A stretch of 64,000 nucleotides of DNA from Cronobacter malonaticus LMG 23826. Its GTDB lineage: Bacteria; Pseudomonadota; Gammaproteobacteria; Enterobacterales; Enterobacteriaceae. The stretch lies in the NCBI RefSeq assembly GCF_001277215.2, contig NZ_CP013940.1, positions 2,418,001-2,482,000 on the forward strand, read 5' to 3'. The notes below the pieces were generated by a model. It made no database searches and was not told the DNA's origin. It was given only the letters and a program-made list of their open reading frames with translations. Shown here piece by piece: positions 18,409 through 27,638 of this stretch. How positions within the stretch are numbered: position 1 is the first letter of the stretch; every line of letters begins with the position of its first letter. A program made the translations under genes and the position numbers.

Positions 18409-18457
18409 AGCATAACATGAACGGTGCATTGGTCATACCAAATTTGATGTGCATCAA
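18409..18457 (-). promoter_or_regulatory. ndh regulatory region with FNR-type site
   Basis: TTGATGTGCATCAA (18444-18457) is a perfect match to the FNR half-sites TTGAT and ATCAA with a four-base gap. Leftward, TATGCT (18409-18414) is a possible -10, which would put transcription near 18402 and the FNR site about 48 bases upstream of it. FNR is the known repressor of ndh in E. coli. Confidence 0.8.
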
Positions 18458-18477
18458 TTTTTATGCATTAAAGTTAA

Positions 18478-18510
18478 ACAAAAACGGGCCAGCGTTTGGC
18501 TGACCCGTTT
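18478..18510 (-). terminator. ycfP-nagZ-side terminator
   Basis: Stem AAACGGGYCAGC type with one mismatch, five-base loop, and on the minus strand a TTTTTGTTT tail. It lies 35 bases past the ycfP stop and would end the hinT to ycfP transcript. Confidence 0.85.
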
Positions 18511-18545
18511 ATTCGGTAATGCAAAATGTCGGCGTGACGTCGGGA

Positions 18546-19088
18546 TTACCCCAACGCTTTAAACGCCTTGATACGCTGAAGATGCGGCGAGATGTTTTTG
18601 AATTTATGCGTCTGCTCTTCATCCCAGACGATTTCGTAATACTGGTGCAGCAGTTCGGCGGAGCGCTGGCTGTCCAGCGCTTCATCCTCGCGCGAGAGAA
18701 TAACAAGGCAGCGATCGCGGTTTTTCTCGCGAAAGTTCTCAACGCATTTGGTGGCGATATCGAGATACTCCTCCGGCCGGTCGATTTTCCCTTCCATGTT
18801 TTCATACGGAAACAGGTTCGGGTTGAAAATCACCTGGCGGATGTCGCACAAAAAGCCGATACGCTCCGCCCAGAAGCCGCCAAGCCCCACGCCGCAGATG
18901 AGCGGGCGGTCATCGACATTCAGTTGCAGCATTTTGTCCACTTCGCGCAGCAGATGCTGCATGTCATGTTTCGGGTGACGCGTGCTGTAGCTGATAAGCC
19001 GCACGTCCGGGTCGATAAACTGCAGTTGCAGTACTTTCTCGTGGTTACCCGGACTGTTTGAATCGAAACCGTGTAAGTAGATAATCAT
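18546..19088 (-). CDS. ycfP: YcfP, UPF0227 alpha/beta-hydrolase-like protein
   Basis: A 180-residue protein of the UPF0227 family, predicted esterase fold. [18 protein letters not shown] gives the oxyanion strand (HGFDS), and [12 protein letters not shown] stands where the G-x-S-x-G nucleophile elbow would be, but with Leu (GVGLGG) in place of Ser. It is therefore either not a classical serine hydrolase or inactive; the same holds for E. coli YcfP as I remember it. It lies downstream of nagZ in the same direction. Confidence 0.92.
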   Translation of the reverse strand: MIIYLHGFDSNSPGNHEKVLQLQFIDPDVRLISYSTRHPKHDMQHLLREVDKMLQLNVDDRPLICGVGLGGFWAERIGFLCDIRQVIFNPNLFPYENMEGKIDRPEEYLDIATKCVENFREKNRDRCLVILSREDEALDSQRSAELLHQYYEIVWDEEQTHKFKNISPHLQRIKAFKALG

Positions 19089-19126
19089 CGCATTCTCATC
19101 CCAGCGTAGCAGCTTCAGGGCAAGCG

Positions 19127-20152
19127 TTATTGCCCCGCCTTGTGCGTCTGCCAGCGCTCATGCAGCGCGGTAAGCTCCCCGCTCACCTGCTTCCAGCGCG
19201 CCGACGCCATCAGTTCCTGACGCGTAATTACACCTTTATGATACAAACGTGTAACACGCTCTGCTTTGATCGGTGACAGGTTATCAAGAACGCTTACGGC
19301 ACCCTTACGATTATTACAGACAAGGATCATATCGCAACCGGCATCCAGCGCCGCCTGGCCGCGCTCCGCATAGCTTCCGAGGATAGCCGCACCTTCCATC
19401 GACAGATCGTCGGAAAATATCACGCCATCAAACCCCAGCTCCTTACGCAGCACCTGCTTCAGCCAGTAAGGCGAACCACTCGCCGGCAGCGGATCGACGT
19501 CGCTATAGACGACGTGCGCCGGCATCACCGCATCAAGCATGTTGTAACTAAAGAGTTCGCGAAACGGCAGCATGTCGTGGCGGCGAATTTCCGCGGCCGG
19601 ACGCGGGTCGCGCGGCGTCTCTTTATGGGAATCAGCGCTCACGGCGCCGTGGCCGGGGAAATGTTTGCCCGTCGCTTTCATTCCCGCGCTCTGCATGCCG
19701 GTGATGAAACGCTTTGCCATCGCCAGCACGTTTTCAGGCTTATCGTGGAAGGAACGCTCGCCAATCGCGGCGCTGAGATGCCCGACATCCAGCACCGGCG
19801 CAAAACTGATATCGATATCCATCGCGATCATTTCGCAGGCCATCAGCCAGCCGGCTTCTTCCGCCAGTTTGCCGCCCGCGTCCATGCCGAGCAGCGCGGC
19901 GAAGCTTTGCGCCGCCGGCAGGCGGGTAAAGCCCTCGCGGAAACGCTGTACGCGCCCGCCCTCCTGGTCTACGGCAATCACCAAATGATTGCGGGCGCTC
20001 GCGCGGATCTGGCGGACCAGCTCGCGCAACTGCTCTGGATCGTGATAGTTGCGGGTAAAGAGGATAAGCCCTCCCACCAGCGGATGCGCGAGGATTTCAC
20101 GCTCTTCGGCATCAAGCTCATAACCTTCCACATCCAGCATGACCGGACCCAT
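19127..20152 (-). CDS. nagZ: Beta-N-acetylglucosaminidase NagZ
   Basis: Cytosolic glycoside hydrolase family 3 enzyme, 341 residues, that splits GlcNAc from anhydro-muropeptides in peptidoglycan recycling and so influences AmpC induction. [16 protein letters not shown] (about 163-178) is the mobile catalytic loop with the Asp-His dyad, and [11 protein letters not shown] carries the nucleophile Asp. The N-terminus [17 protein letters not shown] is as in E. coli. Spacing of 17 bases from thiK suggests one operon. Confidence 0.97.
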   Translation of the reverse strand: MGPVMLDVEGYELDAEEREILAHPLVGGLILFTRNYHDPEQLRELVRQIRASARNHLVIAVDQEGGRVQRFREGFTRLPAAQSFAALLGMDAGGKLAEEAGWLMACEMIAMDIDISFAPVLDVGHLSAAIGERSFHDKPENVLAMAKRFITGMQSAGMKATGKHFPGHGAVSADSHKETPRDPRPAAEIRRHDMLPFRELFSYNMLDAVMPAHVVYSDVDPLPASGSPYWLKQVLRKELGFDGVIFSDDLSMEGAAILGSYAERGQAALDAGCDMILVCNNRKGAVSVLDNLSPIKAERVTRLYHKGVITRQELMASARWKQVSGELTALHERWQTHKAGQ

Positions 20153-20169
20153 GTTTCTCTCCCTTCGTG

Positions 20170-20988
20170 TTAACGCGTTTGCAGCTGGCGCCAGGCCTCG
20201 TCTGCAAGTGTGATAAATGTGCGGTCGCCGGTTTCCTGAAAGCGGCGCTCATACCAGCCCGCCATCAGCAACCCGCTCCACGGACGCCAGCGCGCGACCT
20301 GACGGCGCAGTTGCGTCTCGTCGATAGCCGCCCGGTGCGCATAATCGGTAATGAGCGCTTGGCGCGTTTCGTCATCAAGCCAGACGCAGGCAAGCTCCAG
20401 CGCCACGTCGCCATCCCCGGCGTATTCCCAGTCGATGAGCATCAGTTTGTCCTGCTGCCAGACCAGATTCCCGGGATGGACATCCATATGCAGCGGCGCG
20501 AGGCGCAGCTGACGCGGCTCGCCCGCGCGGCGTAAACGGTGCAACAGTCGCAGCCAGAAGCGCGTACGGCGTGAAGGCGCGCTTTGCTGCCAGTCACGCA
20601 GCAGCAGCGGCAGCAGTTCGATCCGCCAGCCAAAACGCGGCTGCTGGTGCAGATGATACAGCAGCGCGCCGAGTTGCGGCACCGGCGGCAGCGCGTCCTG
20701 GATCTCACCCGGTAAAAACGTGACCGCCAGCCAGCCGTTGACGCAACAGCGCGGGCGCGGGGCGAGCGTCACAGGCAGCCGTTTCAGCGCGCGATACTGG
20801 CGCGGGCTGCGGGCGCGGCTTTTGCGCACGTCGCGGCGCGCCACCAGCGTTTCATCATCAACGACCACCTGCCAGGCGCCGTCGCTGAGGCCGGGCAGCG
20901 CACAAACGACACCGGCGGCCGAAGCCGCCGGAAAACTTTGCGCTAAGAACCCTTCCGGGCTCAGATTACTGGGTTTGCTGAACGGCAC
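20170..20988 (-). CDS. thiK: Thiamine kinase ThiK
   Basis: Aminoglycoside-phosphotransferase-fold kinase, 272 residues, which phosphorylates thiamine for salvage. The catalytic loop [12 protein letters not shown] and the metal motif [17 protein letters not shown] are intact. The first 60 residues are poorly conserved against E. coli ThiK, though the join QYRALKRLP is recognisable. The start overlaps the end of lpoB by 23 bases, which points to translational coupling. Confidence 0.93.
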   Translation of the reverse strand: MPFSKPSNLSPEGFLAQSFPAASAAGVVCALPGLSDGAWQVVVDDETLVARRDVRKSRARSPRQYRALKRLPVTLAPRPRCCVNGWLAVTFLPGEIQDALPPVPQLGALLYHLHQQPRFGWRIELLPLLLRDWQQSAPSRRTRFWLRLLHRLRRAGEPRQLRLAPLHMDVHPGNLVWQQDKLMLIDWEYAGDGDVALELACVWLDDETRQALITDYAHRAAIDETQLRRQVARWRPWSGLLMAGWYERRFQETGDRTFITLADEAWRQLQTR

Positions 20989-21631
20989 CTTTACCTGACC
21001 AGATAATTTCGCCGGTCTGTACCAGCATCAGCTGCATTTGCAGCGTAGGCGCATTCACATTGCCGCTGGCGTTGGCGTAAAGCACGTACTGCGCGCCCAC
21101 GTTGCGGGCGATGCCGATGGCTTTACTGCGCGAGCCGAGGCTATCCTGCGGCGAAAGGCCCAGTTGCTGTTTCGCCATTGAAAGCTGCTGCGCAGAAACG
21201 AGCGTGAATTTGGCATTATTCGCCAGCGCGCCGCGCAGGGCTTCGGTAGCCGGGCCGGTTTGCAGCGAACCATTGGTGCGGTTGTTCACGCTATCGACCA
21301 GCAGCACGCTGCCTGCGTTCACCCCGTCAGCCTGCAACATTTTGCCGACCATCGGCGCCATTGCGCTGTTCCAGTCATAGGTACGCGCTTTTGGCTCAGG
21401 CGTCGCGTTTTCAGGCTGATGTTCAATCGGGCCAGGCTGCGCCGGAATCGACGGGACGGACGGCACGGTTGGTACCGGCTGCGTCGGCTCTGGTACAGGC
21501 TGCGTCGGTTGCTGCGTGCCTGGCTGCGCTTCTTCAACCGGTGCCGGTTTTTGCTCGCCGGGCAAAATACAGCCCGACAGCGCCAGGGCGACGGTCGCCA
21601 GCAGCGCATAGCGATACATTCTGTTCAACAT
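20966..21631 (-). CDS. lpoB: LpoB, outer-membrane lipoprotein activator of PBP1B
   Basis: Outer-membrane lipoprotein, 221 residues, that reaches through the peptidoglycan to stimulate PBP1B. The signal ends in the lipobox LSGC (Cys21). Residues about 28-80 are a Pro/Gln-rich linker (PVPEPTQPVPTVPSVPSIP), longer than in E. coli (213 aa in total). The folded domain from YDWN onward is almost unchanged (VLLVDSVNNRTNGSL, SAQQLSMAKQQLGLS). Confidence 0.96.
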   Translation of the reverse strand: MLNRMYRYALLATVALALSGCILPGEQKPAPVEEAQPGTQQPTQPVPEPTQPVPTVPSVPSIPAQPGPIEHQPENATPEPKARTYDWNSAMAPMVGKMLQADGVNAGSVLLVDSVNNRTNGSLQTGPATEALRGALANNAKFTLVSAQQLSMAKQQLGLSPQDSLGSRSKAIGIARNVGAQYVLYANASGNVNAPTLQMQLMLVQTGEIIWSGKGAVQQTQ

Positions 21632-21639
21632 TTCCCCCT

Positions 21640-22014
21640 TCAGAGATAGAGATAAAGACGGGCTTTCCGTGCCGCCAGATAGTCAGTCTGACTGGTCACC
21701 GTTACGCGTCCCTGGGCCGGGATAACGACCGTCTGCGGGACTTCCAGCGGCTGGCCTTCCAGCCCGCGGGCGTCATACCAGTAAAAGCGGTAGTGCACGG
21801 TAACGGGCGCGTCTTTGTTATTGTAAATGGTCGCGGCGGCGACAGGCTTGCCGTTTTGCAAAGAAAAGTCTGGTTTTTCAGCGGTGATGCCCGCCGCCAG
21901 CACGCTGGATTCCATCACTACCGCCTGATCGTCGCTAACGGGAATGGTTGGCGCGGAGCGGCAACCCGCCATCAGCAACGCGGCCAACAGCCAGCCTGTG
22001 CGTACGCGGGCCAT
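21640..22014 (-). CDS. ycfL: YcfL, DUF1425 lipoprotein
   Basis: A 124-residue predicted lipoprotein of unknown role. The signal MARVRTGWLLAALLMAGC ends in the lipobox MAGC. The rest has the YcfL hallmarks, including VTVHYRFYWYDARGLE and the C-terminal RLYLYL. The start MARVRT is chosen because it leaves one base after the hinT stop and yields a proper lipoprotein signal. It is eight bases from lpoB, so hinT-ycfL-lpoB-thiK-nagZ form a run. Confidence 0.92.
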   Translation of the reverse strand: MARVRTGWLLAALLMAGCRSAPTIPVSDDQAVVMESSVLAAGITAEKPDFSLQNGKPVAAATIYNNKDAPVTVHYRFYWYDARGLEGQPLEVPQTVVIPAQGRVTVTSQTDYLAARKARLYLYL

Positions 22015-22015
22015 C

Positions 22016-22375
22016 TCAGAGGCCTTTATGCGCAAGCATCGGCCCCAGCGCGCGGCCACCGACCAGATGCATATGGATGTGGTAAACCTCCTGCCCGCCG
22101 TGACGATTGCAGTTCATGATGAGGCGATAGCCATCTTCCGCGATGCCTTCCTGCTGTGCGATTTTCGCCGCGACGGTAAAAAGACGCCCCAGCGCCTGCT
22201 CGTGTTCCGCCGTGACGTCATTGACCGTTGGCACCAGCACGTTCGGAACAATCAAAATGTGGGTCGGGGCCTGGGGAGAAATATCGCGAAACGCAGTGAC
22301 AAGCTCATCCTGATAAACAATATCGGCAGGGATTTCACGACGAATAATTTTGCTGAAAATGGTTTCTTCGGCCAT
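22016..22375 (-). CDS. hinT: HinT purine nucleoside phosphoramidase
   Basis: HIT-family hydrolase, 119 residues, which cleaves AMP-lysine and other phosphoramidates; needed for D-alanine dehydrogenase activity in E. coli. The histidine triad HIHMHLVGG is near residue 100. The start [16 protein letters not shown] is the standard one and excludes a 35-residue upstream extension. First gene of the leftward hinT-ycfL-lpoB-thiK-nagZ-ycfP set. Confidence 0.97.
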   Translation of the reverse strand: MAEETIFSKIIRREIPADIVYQDELVTAFRDISPQAPTHILIVPNVLVPTVNDVTAEHEQALGRLFTVAAKIAQQEGIAEDGYRLIMNCNRHGGQEVYHIHMHLVGGRALGPMLAHKGL

Positions 22376-22722
22376 GGTTTTTTTCCTTCTTGGATAAACG
22401 TTAAGAGTATGAGCGAGATAATCGCTTCCTTTCAACCTTTGCCCCGGTTTTTCTTTATAAAGCGGATATTTATAGCGCACTGCCCGCGTCTCCTGATACC
22501 GCTGCGCCTGATAGTTATCCCGCTCTGCTTACGCATGAGTTTGTAACGCGTCTTACATTTGTTTACACCGCAAAGACAAATGATTATATTTCTCATTCTT
22601 ATTGACAGTGGAACGTTGTTTTAGTCCCGCGCACTCTTTTCATCAGGCCAGGAAGCCGCCGGAAAGCGTCGTATGACAACAGCCTGATGCGCAGCATCAT
22701 TTTCTTTTTTTAAGGGCAACAC
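22376..22722. other. hinT/fhuE divergent intergenic region
   Basis: The 347 bases hold the leftward hinT promoter and the rightward fhuE control region. A partial Fur box is seen at 22576-22594. AAGGG before the fhuE ATG serves as ribosome site. No further gene or repeat seen. Confidence 0.55.
22576..22594 (+). promoter_or_regulatory. Partial Fur box before fhuE
   Basis: ACAAATGATTATATTTCTC; on the reverse strand 13 of 19 bases match the Fur consensus GATAATGATAATCATTATC, with the core ATAATCATT intact. Its place about 130 bases before an iron-siderophore receptor fits iron repression. Confidence 0.6.
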
Positions 22723-24924
22723 ATGGCTAAGCATGCACTCCGTCAGGGCGTCGTTCCGACGTCTTCCCTTCCCTCTTTGCTCGCGCTCAGTATCGCCAGC
22801 GCGCTGGCAGCGCCCGCGGCTTACGCAGCGCCAGCCGCCAGCGATACGATTGTGGTCGATGCCGCCGCTGACAGCGGCACGCCTGACGAGTCACAGGATT
22901 ACAGCGTCAAAACCACCACATCCGGTACGAAAATGCTCCTGGTGCCGCGCGACATTCCGCAGTCGGTCAGCGTCATTAGTCAGCAGCGCATGCAGGATCA
23001 GCAACTGAACACCATTGAAGATGTGCTGGAAAACACCACGGGCGTGACCGCCTCGCGCATCGACACCAGCCGTACCAATTTCTTCGCGCGCGGTTTTTAC
23101 ATCAGCAATTTCGCCTACGAAGATATGCCGACGTTTCTTGATAACCGCTGGAACTTTGGCGACACCGCGGGCGACACGGCGATTTACGACAAAATCGAAA
23201 TCGTGCGCGGCGCGGCCGGGCTGATGAGCGGCACCGGCAACCCGTCGGCGTATGTGAATATGGTGCGTAAACACGCTGACAGTCAAACATTCAAAGGCAA
23301 CGTCTCTGCCACTTATGGCAGCTGGGACAAACAACGCTACGTGATGGATGTGCAGTCGCCCCTAGTAGAGTCCGGTAAAGTTCGCGGGCGCGTGGTCGCC
23401 GGTTATCAGGATAACGACAGCTTCGTTGAGCGTAACCATTACCGCAAAAAATTCATTTATGGCGTCGTGGATGCCGACATCACTGAATCGACACTGCTGT
23501 CACTCGGCTATGACTATCAGAAAAGCGAAGAGGACAGCCCGACCTGGGGCGGCTTCCCTTCCCTTTACAGCGACGGCAGCCGGACGCATTTCCGCCGTGG
23601 TTTTAACACCGCCGCCGACTGGGCGTATTCAGACCTCGACTCCACCAAAATTTTTGCCAACCTGACGCAGCGCTTCGATAACGGCTGGGAGGCGAAAGTG
23701 AACGCGATGCATGCCGAAACCAATTTCGATAACCGCCTGATGTATATCGACGGCTTCCCGGATAAAACCACTGGCCGTTACAACGCCGCGCTCTGGCAGG
23801 GTGCGTGGGGCGGCTGGAACGTGGGCGAGCGTAAGCAGGATTCGGTCGACGCCTTCGTGCGCGGCGGGTACGAGCTGGCGGGCCGTCAGCATGAAATGAT
23901 GTTTGGCGGCAGCTACAGCCGCCAGCGCAACAACTACGATAACGCCTATCCGGTGAATGATAATTCCGGCCTGATGGATGTCGGGAATATTCACGACTAT
24001 AACGGCAGCACGCTGGCGAACCCGACGTGGTCCAGCTTTGCGCTCTACCAGCGCGACGTAATTCGTCAGAAATCCATTTACGCCGCCACGCGCCTGTCAC
24101 TTGCCGATCCGCTACATCTGATCCTGGGCGCGCGATACACCGAATGGAATGCGAAATACAATCTGGAACGTAAGCCGGATGAAATCCGCCGCAGCAAAGC
24201 GGATGATGTGACGCCTTACGCAGGCCTGATTTACGATATCGACGATACCTGGTCGGCGTATGCCAGCTATACCTCTATCTTCCAGCCGAGCGGCCAACGC
24301 GATGTAAACAGCGAGTTCCTCGACCCGACCACCGGTAAGGCCTATGAAGCCGGGCTCAAAGCCGACTGGTTTAACACCCGCCTGACGGCCTCTCTCGCGG
24401 TGTTCCGCATTGAGCAGGACAATGTAGCGGTGAACACCGGTGTGATCATCCCTGGCTCCGGCGGACAGACGGCCTATAAATCCGTTGATGGCACCGTCAG
24501 TAAAGGTGTTGAACTTGAGCTGAACGGCGCGCTGACCGATAACTGGCAACTGACCTTCGGCGCCAGCCGCTATGTGGCCGAAGCGGGCGATGGTGTGGCC
24601 GTTAACCCGGATCAGCCGCGCACCACGATGAAACTGTTCACGCGTTACCAGTTGCCGACGCTGCCTGCGTTGACCGTGGGCGGCGGCGCGCGCTGGCAGA
24701 CCAAAACCTGGCAGGACATTGTTGGGCCAAATGGCGACACGCGTATTTCCCAGAACGGCTATACCGTGGTGGATCTGTTCACGCGTTATCAGGCAACCAA
24801 AAACCTGGCGGTTCAGGCCAACCTGAACAACGTGTTTGATAAAGAGTATTACGATTATCTGGGCACGTATGGCGTCTACGGCGCACCTCGTAACTTCTCC
24901 GTTACGGCGAGCTACAGCTTCTGA
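22723..24924 (+). CDS. fhuE: TonB-dependent siderophore receptor, FhuE type
   Basis: Outer-membrane receptor, 733 residues, collinear with E. coli FhuE (coprogen, ferrioxamine B, rhodotorulic acid). The signal peptide ends near AAYA, the TonB box DTIVV is at 41-45, the plug domain begins at DIPQSVSVISQQRM, and the beta-barrel ends in SYSF with the usual C-terminal Phe. Many FhuE blocks are kept (IEIVRGAAGLMSGTGNPSA, YASYTSIFQP, SKGVELELNGALTDNWQLTF). The extracellular loops, for example around 330-440, differ strongly, so the exact ligand could differ. The gene sits in the same hinT-ptsG interval as E. coli fhuE. Confidence 0.9.
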   Translation: MAKHALRQGVVPTSSLPSLLALSIASALAAPAAYAAPAASDTIVVDAAADSGTPDESQDYSVKTTTSGTKMLLVPRDIPQSVSVISQQRMQDQQLNTIEDVLENTTGVTASRIDTSRTNFFARGFYISNFAYEDMPTFLDNRWNFGDTAGDTAIYDKIEIVRGAAGLMSGTGNPSAYVNMVRKHADSQTFKGNVSATYGSWDKQRYVMDVQSPLVESGKVRGRVVAGYQDNDSFVERNHYRKKFIYGVVDADITESTLLSLGYDYQKSEEDSPTWGGFPSLYSDGSRTHFRRGFNTAADWAYSDLDSTKIFANLTQRFDNGWEAKVNAMHAETNFDNRLMYIDGFPDKTTGRYNAALWQGAWGGWNVGERKQDSVDAFVRGGYELAGRQHEMMFGGSYSRQRNNYDNAYPVNDNSGLMDVGNIHDYNGSTLANPTWSSFALYQRDVIRQKSIYAATRLSLADPLHLILGARYTEWNAKYNLERKPDEIRRSKADDVTPYAGLIYDIDDTWSAYASYTSIFQPSGQRDVNSEFLDPTTGKAYEAGLKADWFNTRLTASLAVFRIEQDNVAVNTGVIIPGSGGQTAYKSVDGTVSKGVELELNGALTDNWQLTFGASRYVAEAGDGVAVNPDQPRTTMKLFTRYQLPTLPALTVGGGARWQTKTWQDIVGPNGDTRISQNGYTVVDLFTRYQATKNLAVQANLNNVFDKEYYDYLGTYGVYGAPRNFSVTASYSF

Positions 24925-24941
24925 CATTTATCTCTACGAAC

Positions 24942-24967
24942 AAAAGGGAGCCTGATGGCTCCCTTTT
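24942..24967 (+). terminator. fhuE terminator
   Basis: AAAAGGGAGCC-tgat-GGCTCCCTTTTTT directly after the fhuE stop; an 11-pair perfect stem with a T-run. Confidence 0.92.
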
Positions 24968-25051
24968 TTATCTGCGGAATAATGTCTGCCGCGATCGAGG
25001 TTTATCGACGCTATCCCTGTGCGCTCTCATCTTTACCCTTATGACAGACGT

Positions 25052-25076
25052 AAAAAAGGGAGGCTTGCACCTCCCT
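25052..25076 (-). terminator. ptsG terminator
   Basis: Read leftward: GGGAGG, loop, CCTCCC, followed by TTTTTTA. It lies about 25 bases beyond the ptsG stop. Confidence 0.88.
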
Positions 25077-25101
25077 CTTTTTATCTCCCCGTCAGCCAGG
25101 A

Positions 25102-26535
25102 TTAGCTGTTACGGATGTACTCATCCATTTCGGTTTTCAGGTTATCGGACTTGGTACCGAAAATCGCCTGAACACCGGAACCTGCCACAACCACACCCGC
25201 AGCGCCCAGTTTCTTCAGGCCAGCCTGATCCACTTTAGCTACGTCGGCCACGCTTACGCGCAGACGAGTGATACAGGCGTCGAGGTTAGTGATGTTCTCT
25301 TTACCACCAAACGCGGCCACCAGAGCCGGTGCCATTTCGCTGGTGCCAGCGGCTTTGGTGTCTTCGGTAGCGTCTTCACGACCCGGCGTTTTCAGATCCA
25401 GCGCTTTGATCAGCACACGGAAGATGGTGTAGTAAACCACCGCGTAGCCCGCGCCCACAATCGGGAACAGCCACAGTTTGCTGCTGTTACCGGACAGAAC
25501 GATGAAGTCGATCAGGCCGTGGGAGAAGGACGTACCGTCACGCATACCCAGAAGGATACAGATCGGGAAAGCCAGACCTGCCAGAATCGCGTGGATAACG
25601 TACAGGATCGGCGCCACGAACATGAAGGAGAACTCGATCGGCTCGGTAATACCGGTCAGGAACGAGGTCAGCGCCGCGGAGATCATGATACCGCCCACTT
25701 TGGCGCGGTTTTCCGGTTTAGCCGAATGCCAGATAGCGATGGCAGCAGCCGGCAGACCGTACATTTTAAACAGGAAGCCGCCAGAGAGTTTGCCCGCGGT
25801 CGGGTCGCCCGCCATGTAGCGCGGGATATCGCCGTGGAACACCTGACCTGCCGCGTTGGTGAATTCGCCAATCTGCATCTGGAAAGGTACGTTCCAGATA
25901 TGGTGCAGACCAAACGGCACCAGGCAGCGCTCGATGAAGCCGTAGATACCAAACGCCACAACCGGGTTCTGGTACGCCGCCCACTGAGAGAACGTCTGGA
26001 TAGCGGAACCAATCGGCGGCCAAATGAAGGACAGGATAACGCCTGTGAAGATCGCCGCCAGACCAGAGATGATCGGCACGAAGCGCTTACCGGCGAAGAA
26101 GCCCAGATACTCAGGAAGCTTAATGCGGTAGAAACGGTTGAACATATAGGCTGCAATCGCACCCGAGATGATCCCGCCAAGCACACCGGTATCAGCCAGG
26201 TGTTTCGCCGCGATTTCTTCTGGTGGGAGATGCAGAACCAGCGGAGCCACGACCGCCATGGTTTTCACCATGATGCCGTAAGCCACCACAGCGGCCAGCG
26301 CAGAAACGCCGTCGTTATTGGTGAAGCCCAGCGCAACACCGATAGCGAAGATGAGCGGCATGTTGGCGAAAACCGAACCGCCCGCTTCCGCCATGACGTG
26401 GGAAACCACGGCTGGCAGCCAGCTGAAGTTTGCAGAACCGACGCCCAGCAGGATACCTGCGATAGGCAGTACGGAAACCGGCAGCATCAGCGATTTACCC
26501 ACCTTCTGCAGGTTAGCAAATGCATTCTTAAACAT
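25102..26535 (-). CDS. ptsG: Glucose-specific PTS permease EIICB(Glc)
   Basis: Takes up glucose and phosphorylates it, using phosphate from Crr. 477 residues, nearly identical to E. coli PtsG. The membrane EIIC domain covers about 1-385 with the conserved GITEPIEF signature. The linker KTPGRED leads to the EIIB domain (about 400-477), whose phosphorylated Cys421 lies in [10 protein letters not shown]. Control by CRP, Mlc and the small RNA SgrS is known in E. coli, and the matching sites are visible upstream. Confidence 0.98.
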   Translation of the reverse strand: MFKNAFANLQKVGKSLMLPVSVLPIAGILLGVGSANFSWLPAVVSHVMAEAGGSVFANMPLIFAIGVALGFTNNDGVSALAAVVAYGIMVKTMAVVAPLVLHLPPEEIAAKHLADTGVLGGIISGAIAAYMFNRFYRIKLPEYLGFFAGKRFVPIISGLAAIFTGVILSFIWPPIGSAIQTFSQWAAYQNPVVAFGIYGFIERCLVPFGLHHIWNVPFQMQIGEFTNAAGQVFHGDIPRYMAGDPTAGKLSGGFLFKMYGLPAAAIAIWHSAKPENRAKVGGIMISAALTSFLTGITEPIEFSFMFVAPILYVIHAILAGLAFPICILLGMRDGTSFSHGLIDFIVLSGNSSKLWLFPIVGAGYAVVYYTIFRVLIKALDLKTPGREDATEDTKAAGTSEMAPALVAAFGGKENITNLDACITRLRVSVADVAKVDQAGLKKLGAAGVVVAGSGVQAIFGTKSDNLKTEMDEYIRNS

Positions 26536-26541
26536 AATTGA

Positions 26542-26556
26542 GAGTGCTCCTGAGTA
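26542..26556 (-). promoter_or_regulatory. SgrS pairing site over the ptsG ribosome site
   Basis: On the mRNA strand TACTCAGGAGCACTC, which includes the Shine-Dalgarno AGGAG seven to nine bases before the ATG. The same bases are the pairing site of SgrS in E. coli ptsG mRNA, used to block translation and trigger RNase E decay during sugar-phosphate stress. Confidence 0.85.
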
Positions 26557-26636
26557 TTTGTGCTTTTTTTACGCGTTTCACGCATCAGCCCGGGGGAGAA
26601 ACGGGCCATAAACAGGGCATCTGAGCGCCCTTTATT

Positions 26637-26687
26637 TATTACGCAGAGTAAAATAAATCACGCGATCTTTGTTTGACCGCTATCACG
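26637..26687 (-). promoter_or_regulatory. ptsG promoter region with CRP and Mlc-type sites
   Basis: Leftward, CGTGA-TAGCGG-TCAAA (26672-26687) is a CRP-type site like that of E. coli ptsG P1. About 15 bases further on, TTATTTTACTCTGCGTAATAA (26637-26657) is an AT-flanked imperfect dyad in the place of the Mlc operator. TACTCT (26645-26650) could be the -10. Sites are assigned by comparison with E. coli. Confidence 0.7.
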
Positions 26688-26757
26688 TTTCAAACAAGCC
26701 CTGGGGGAAAACTTGCGATTCTTTACATTAAGTGTTTCAGGATGTTTATAAATCGCC

Positions 26758-26785
26758 GTTCACCGCCCGAATTTCGGCGGTGAAC
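26758..26785 (-). other. Strong hairpin after tatD
   Basis: GTTCACCGCC-cgaatttc-GGCGGTGAAC, ten perfect pairs, about 50 bases past the tatD stop. No T-run follows on the minus strand, so it is probably an mRNA 3' stabiliser or an imperfect terminator. Confidence 0.55.
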
Positions 26786-26833
26786 TTTACTCGCTTTGTC
26801 CATTAATTACGAGCTTTAAAATAACTCAGATTT

Positions 26834-27628
26834 TCAGGCAGATTGCAGCGTGGCGAGGTCGATATGAAACAGCGTGGAGAAGTTGCGGGTGGTGGTTTCA
26901 GCAAGCGTTTCCAGGCTCACGCCCTTAAGCACCGCCATATATTCCGCCACATCGCGCACCATCGCTGGCTGATTCTCTTTACCGCGATGCGGAACCGGCG
27001 CCAGGTACGGCGAGTCAGTTTCCACCAGTATCCGGTCGAGCGGAACATAGCGCGCGGCCTCGCGGATCTGCTCCGCGTTACGGAAGGTTAAAATGCCGGA
27101 AAACGAGATGTAAAAACCCAGATCCAGTAGTTTACCTGCCGTCTCTTTGTCTTCCGTAAAACAGTGTAGTACGCCTGAACAGTCCGTCACTTTTTCTTCG
27201 CGCAGAATAGCGAGCGTATCTTCACGGGCATCGCGCGTATGAACGATAACGGGCTTGTTCAGCTCGCGGCCGATGCGGATATGGTGGCGGAAGGATTCCT
27301 GCTGGCGGGCTTTAGTTTCCGGCGTGTAGTAGTAATCGAGGCCCGTTTCGCCCATCGCCACCACGCGCGGATCGGCGGCCAGACGACGCAGCTCTTCTAC
27401 ATCGTACGCTTCGTCCTGATTCAGTGGATGCACGCCGCAGGAGTAAGCCACATTGTCACGCTCGCCGATAAGCTCGCGCATGGCGGTGTAGCCCGGCAAT
27501 GTCGTGGCGACCGCCAGAAAATATTTCACGTCGCGTGCGGCGGCTTTCGCCAGCACATCATCCACATCTTTATGCAGAGACTGATAATCCAGGCCATCGA
27601 GATGGCAGTGTGAGTCGACTAAAAACAT
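26834..27628 (-). CDS. ycfH: YcfH, TatD-family metal-dependent hydrolase
   Basis: TatD-type deoxyribonuclease-like TIM-barrel hydrolase, 264 residues. Metal ligands are visible in DSHCHLD (His7, His9), GETGLDYY (Glu), VIVHTRDA (His), LHCFTED (His) and ETDSPYLAP (Asp). It is the YcfH paralogue in this setting, ten bases after holB, as in E. coli. The natural substrate of YcfH is not well settled; nuclease activity is the family expectation. Confidence 0.94.
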   Translation of the reverse strand: MFLVDSHCHLDGLDYQSLHKDVDDVLAKAAARDVKYFLAVATTLPGYTAMRELIGERDNVAYSCGVHPLNQDEAYDVEELRRLAADPRVVAMGETGLDYYYTPETKARQQESFRHHIRIGRELNKPVIVHTRDAREDTLAILREEKVTDCSGVLHCFTEDKETAGKLLDLGFYISFSGILTFRNAEQIREAARYVPLDRILVETDSPYLAPVPHRGKENQPAMVRDVAEYMAVLKGVSLETLAETTTRNFSTLFHIDLATLQSA

Positions 27629-27638
27629 AACGTCTCTC

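Noticed and set aside
25519..26541. 340-codon plus-strand frame opposite ptsG
   Set aside because: Antisense to the near-identical PtsG sequence; composition typical of a shadow frame.
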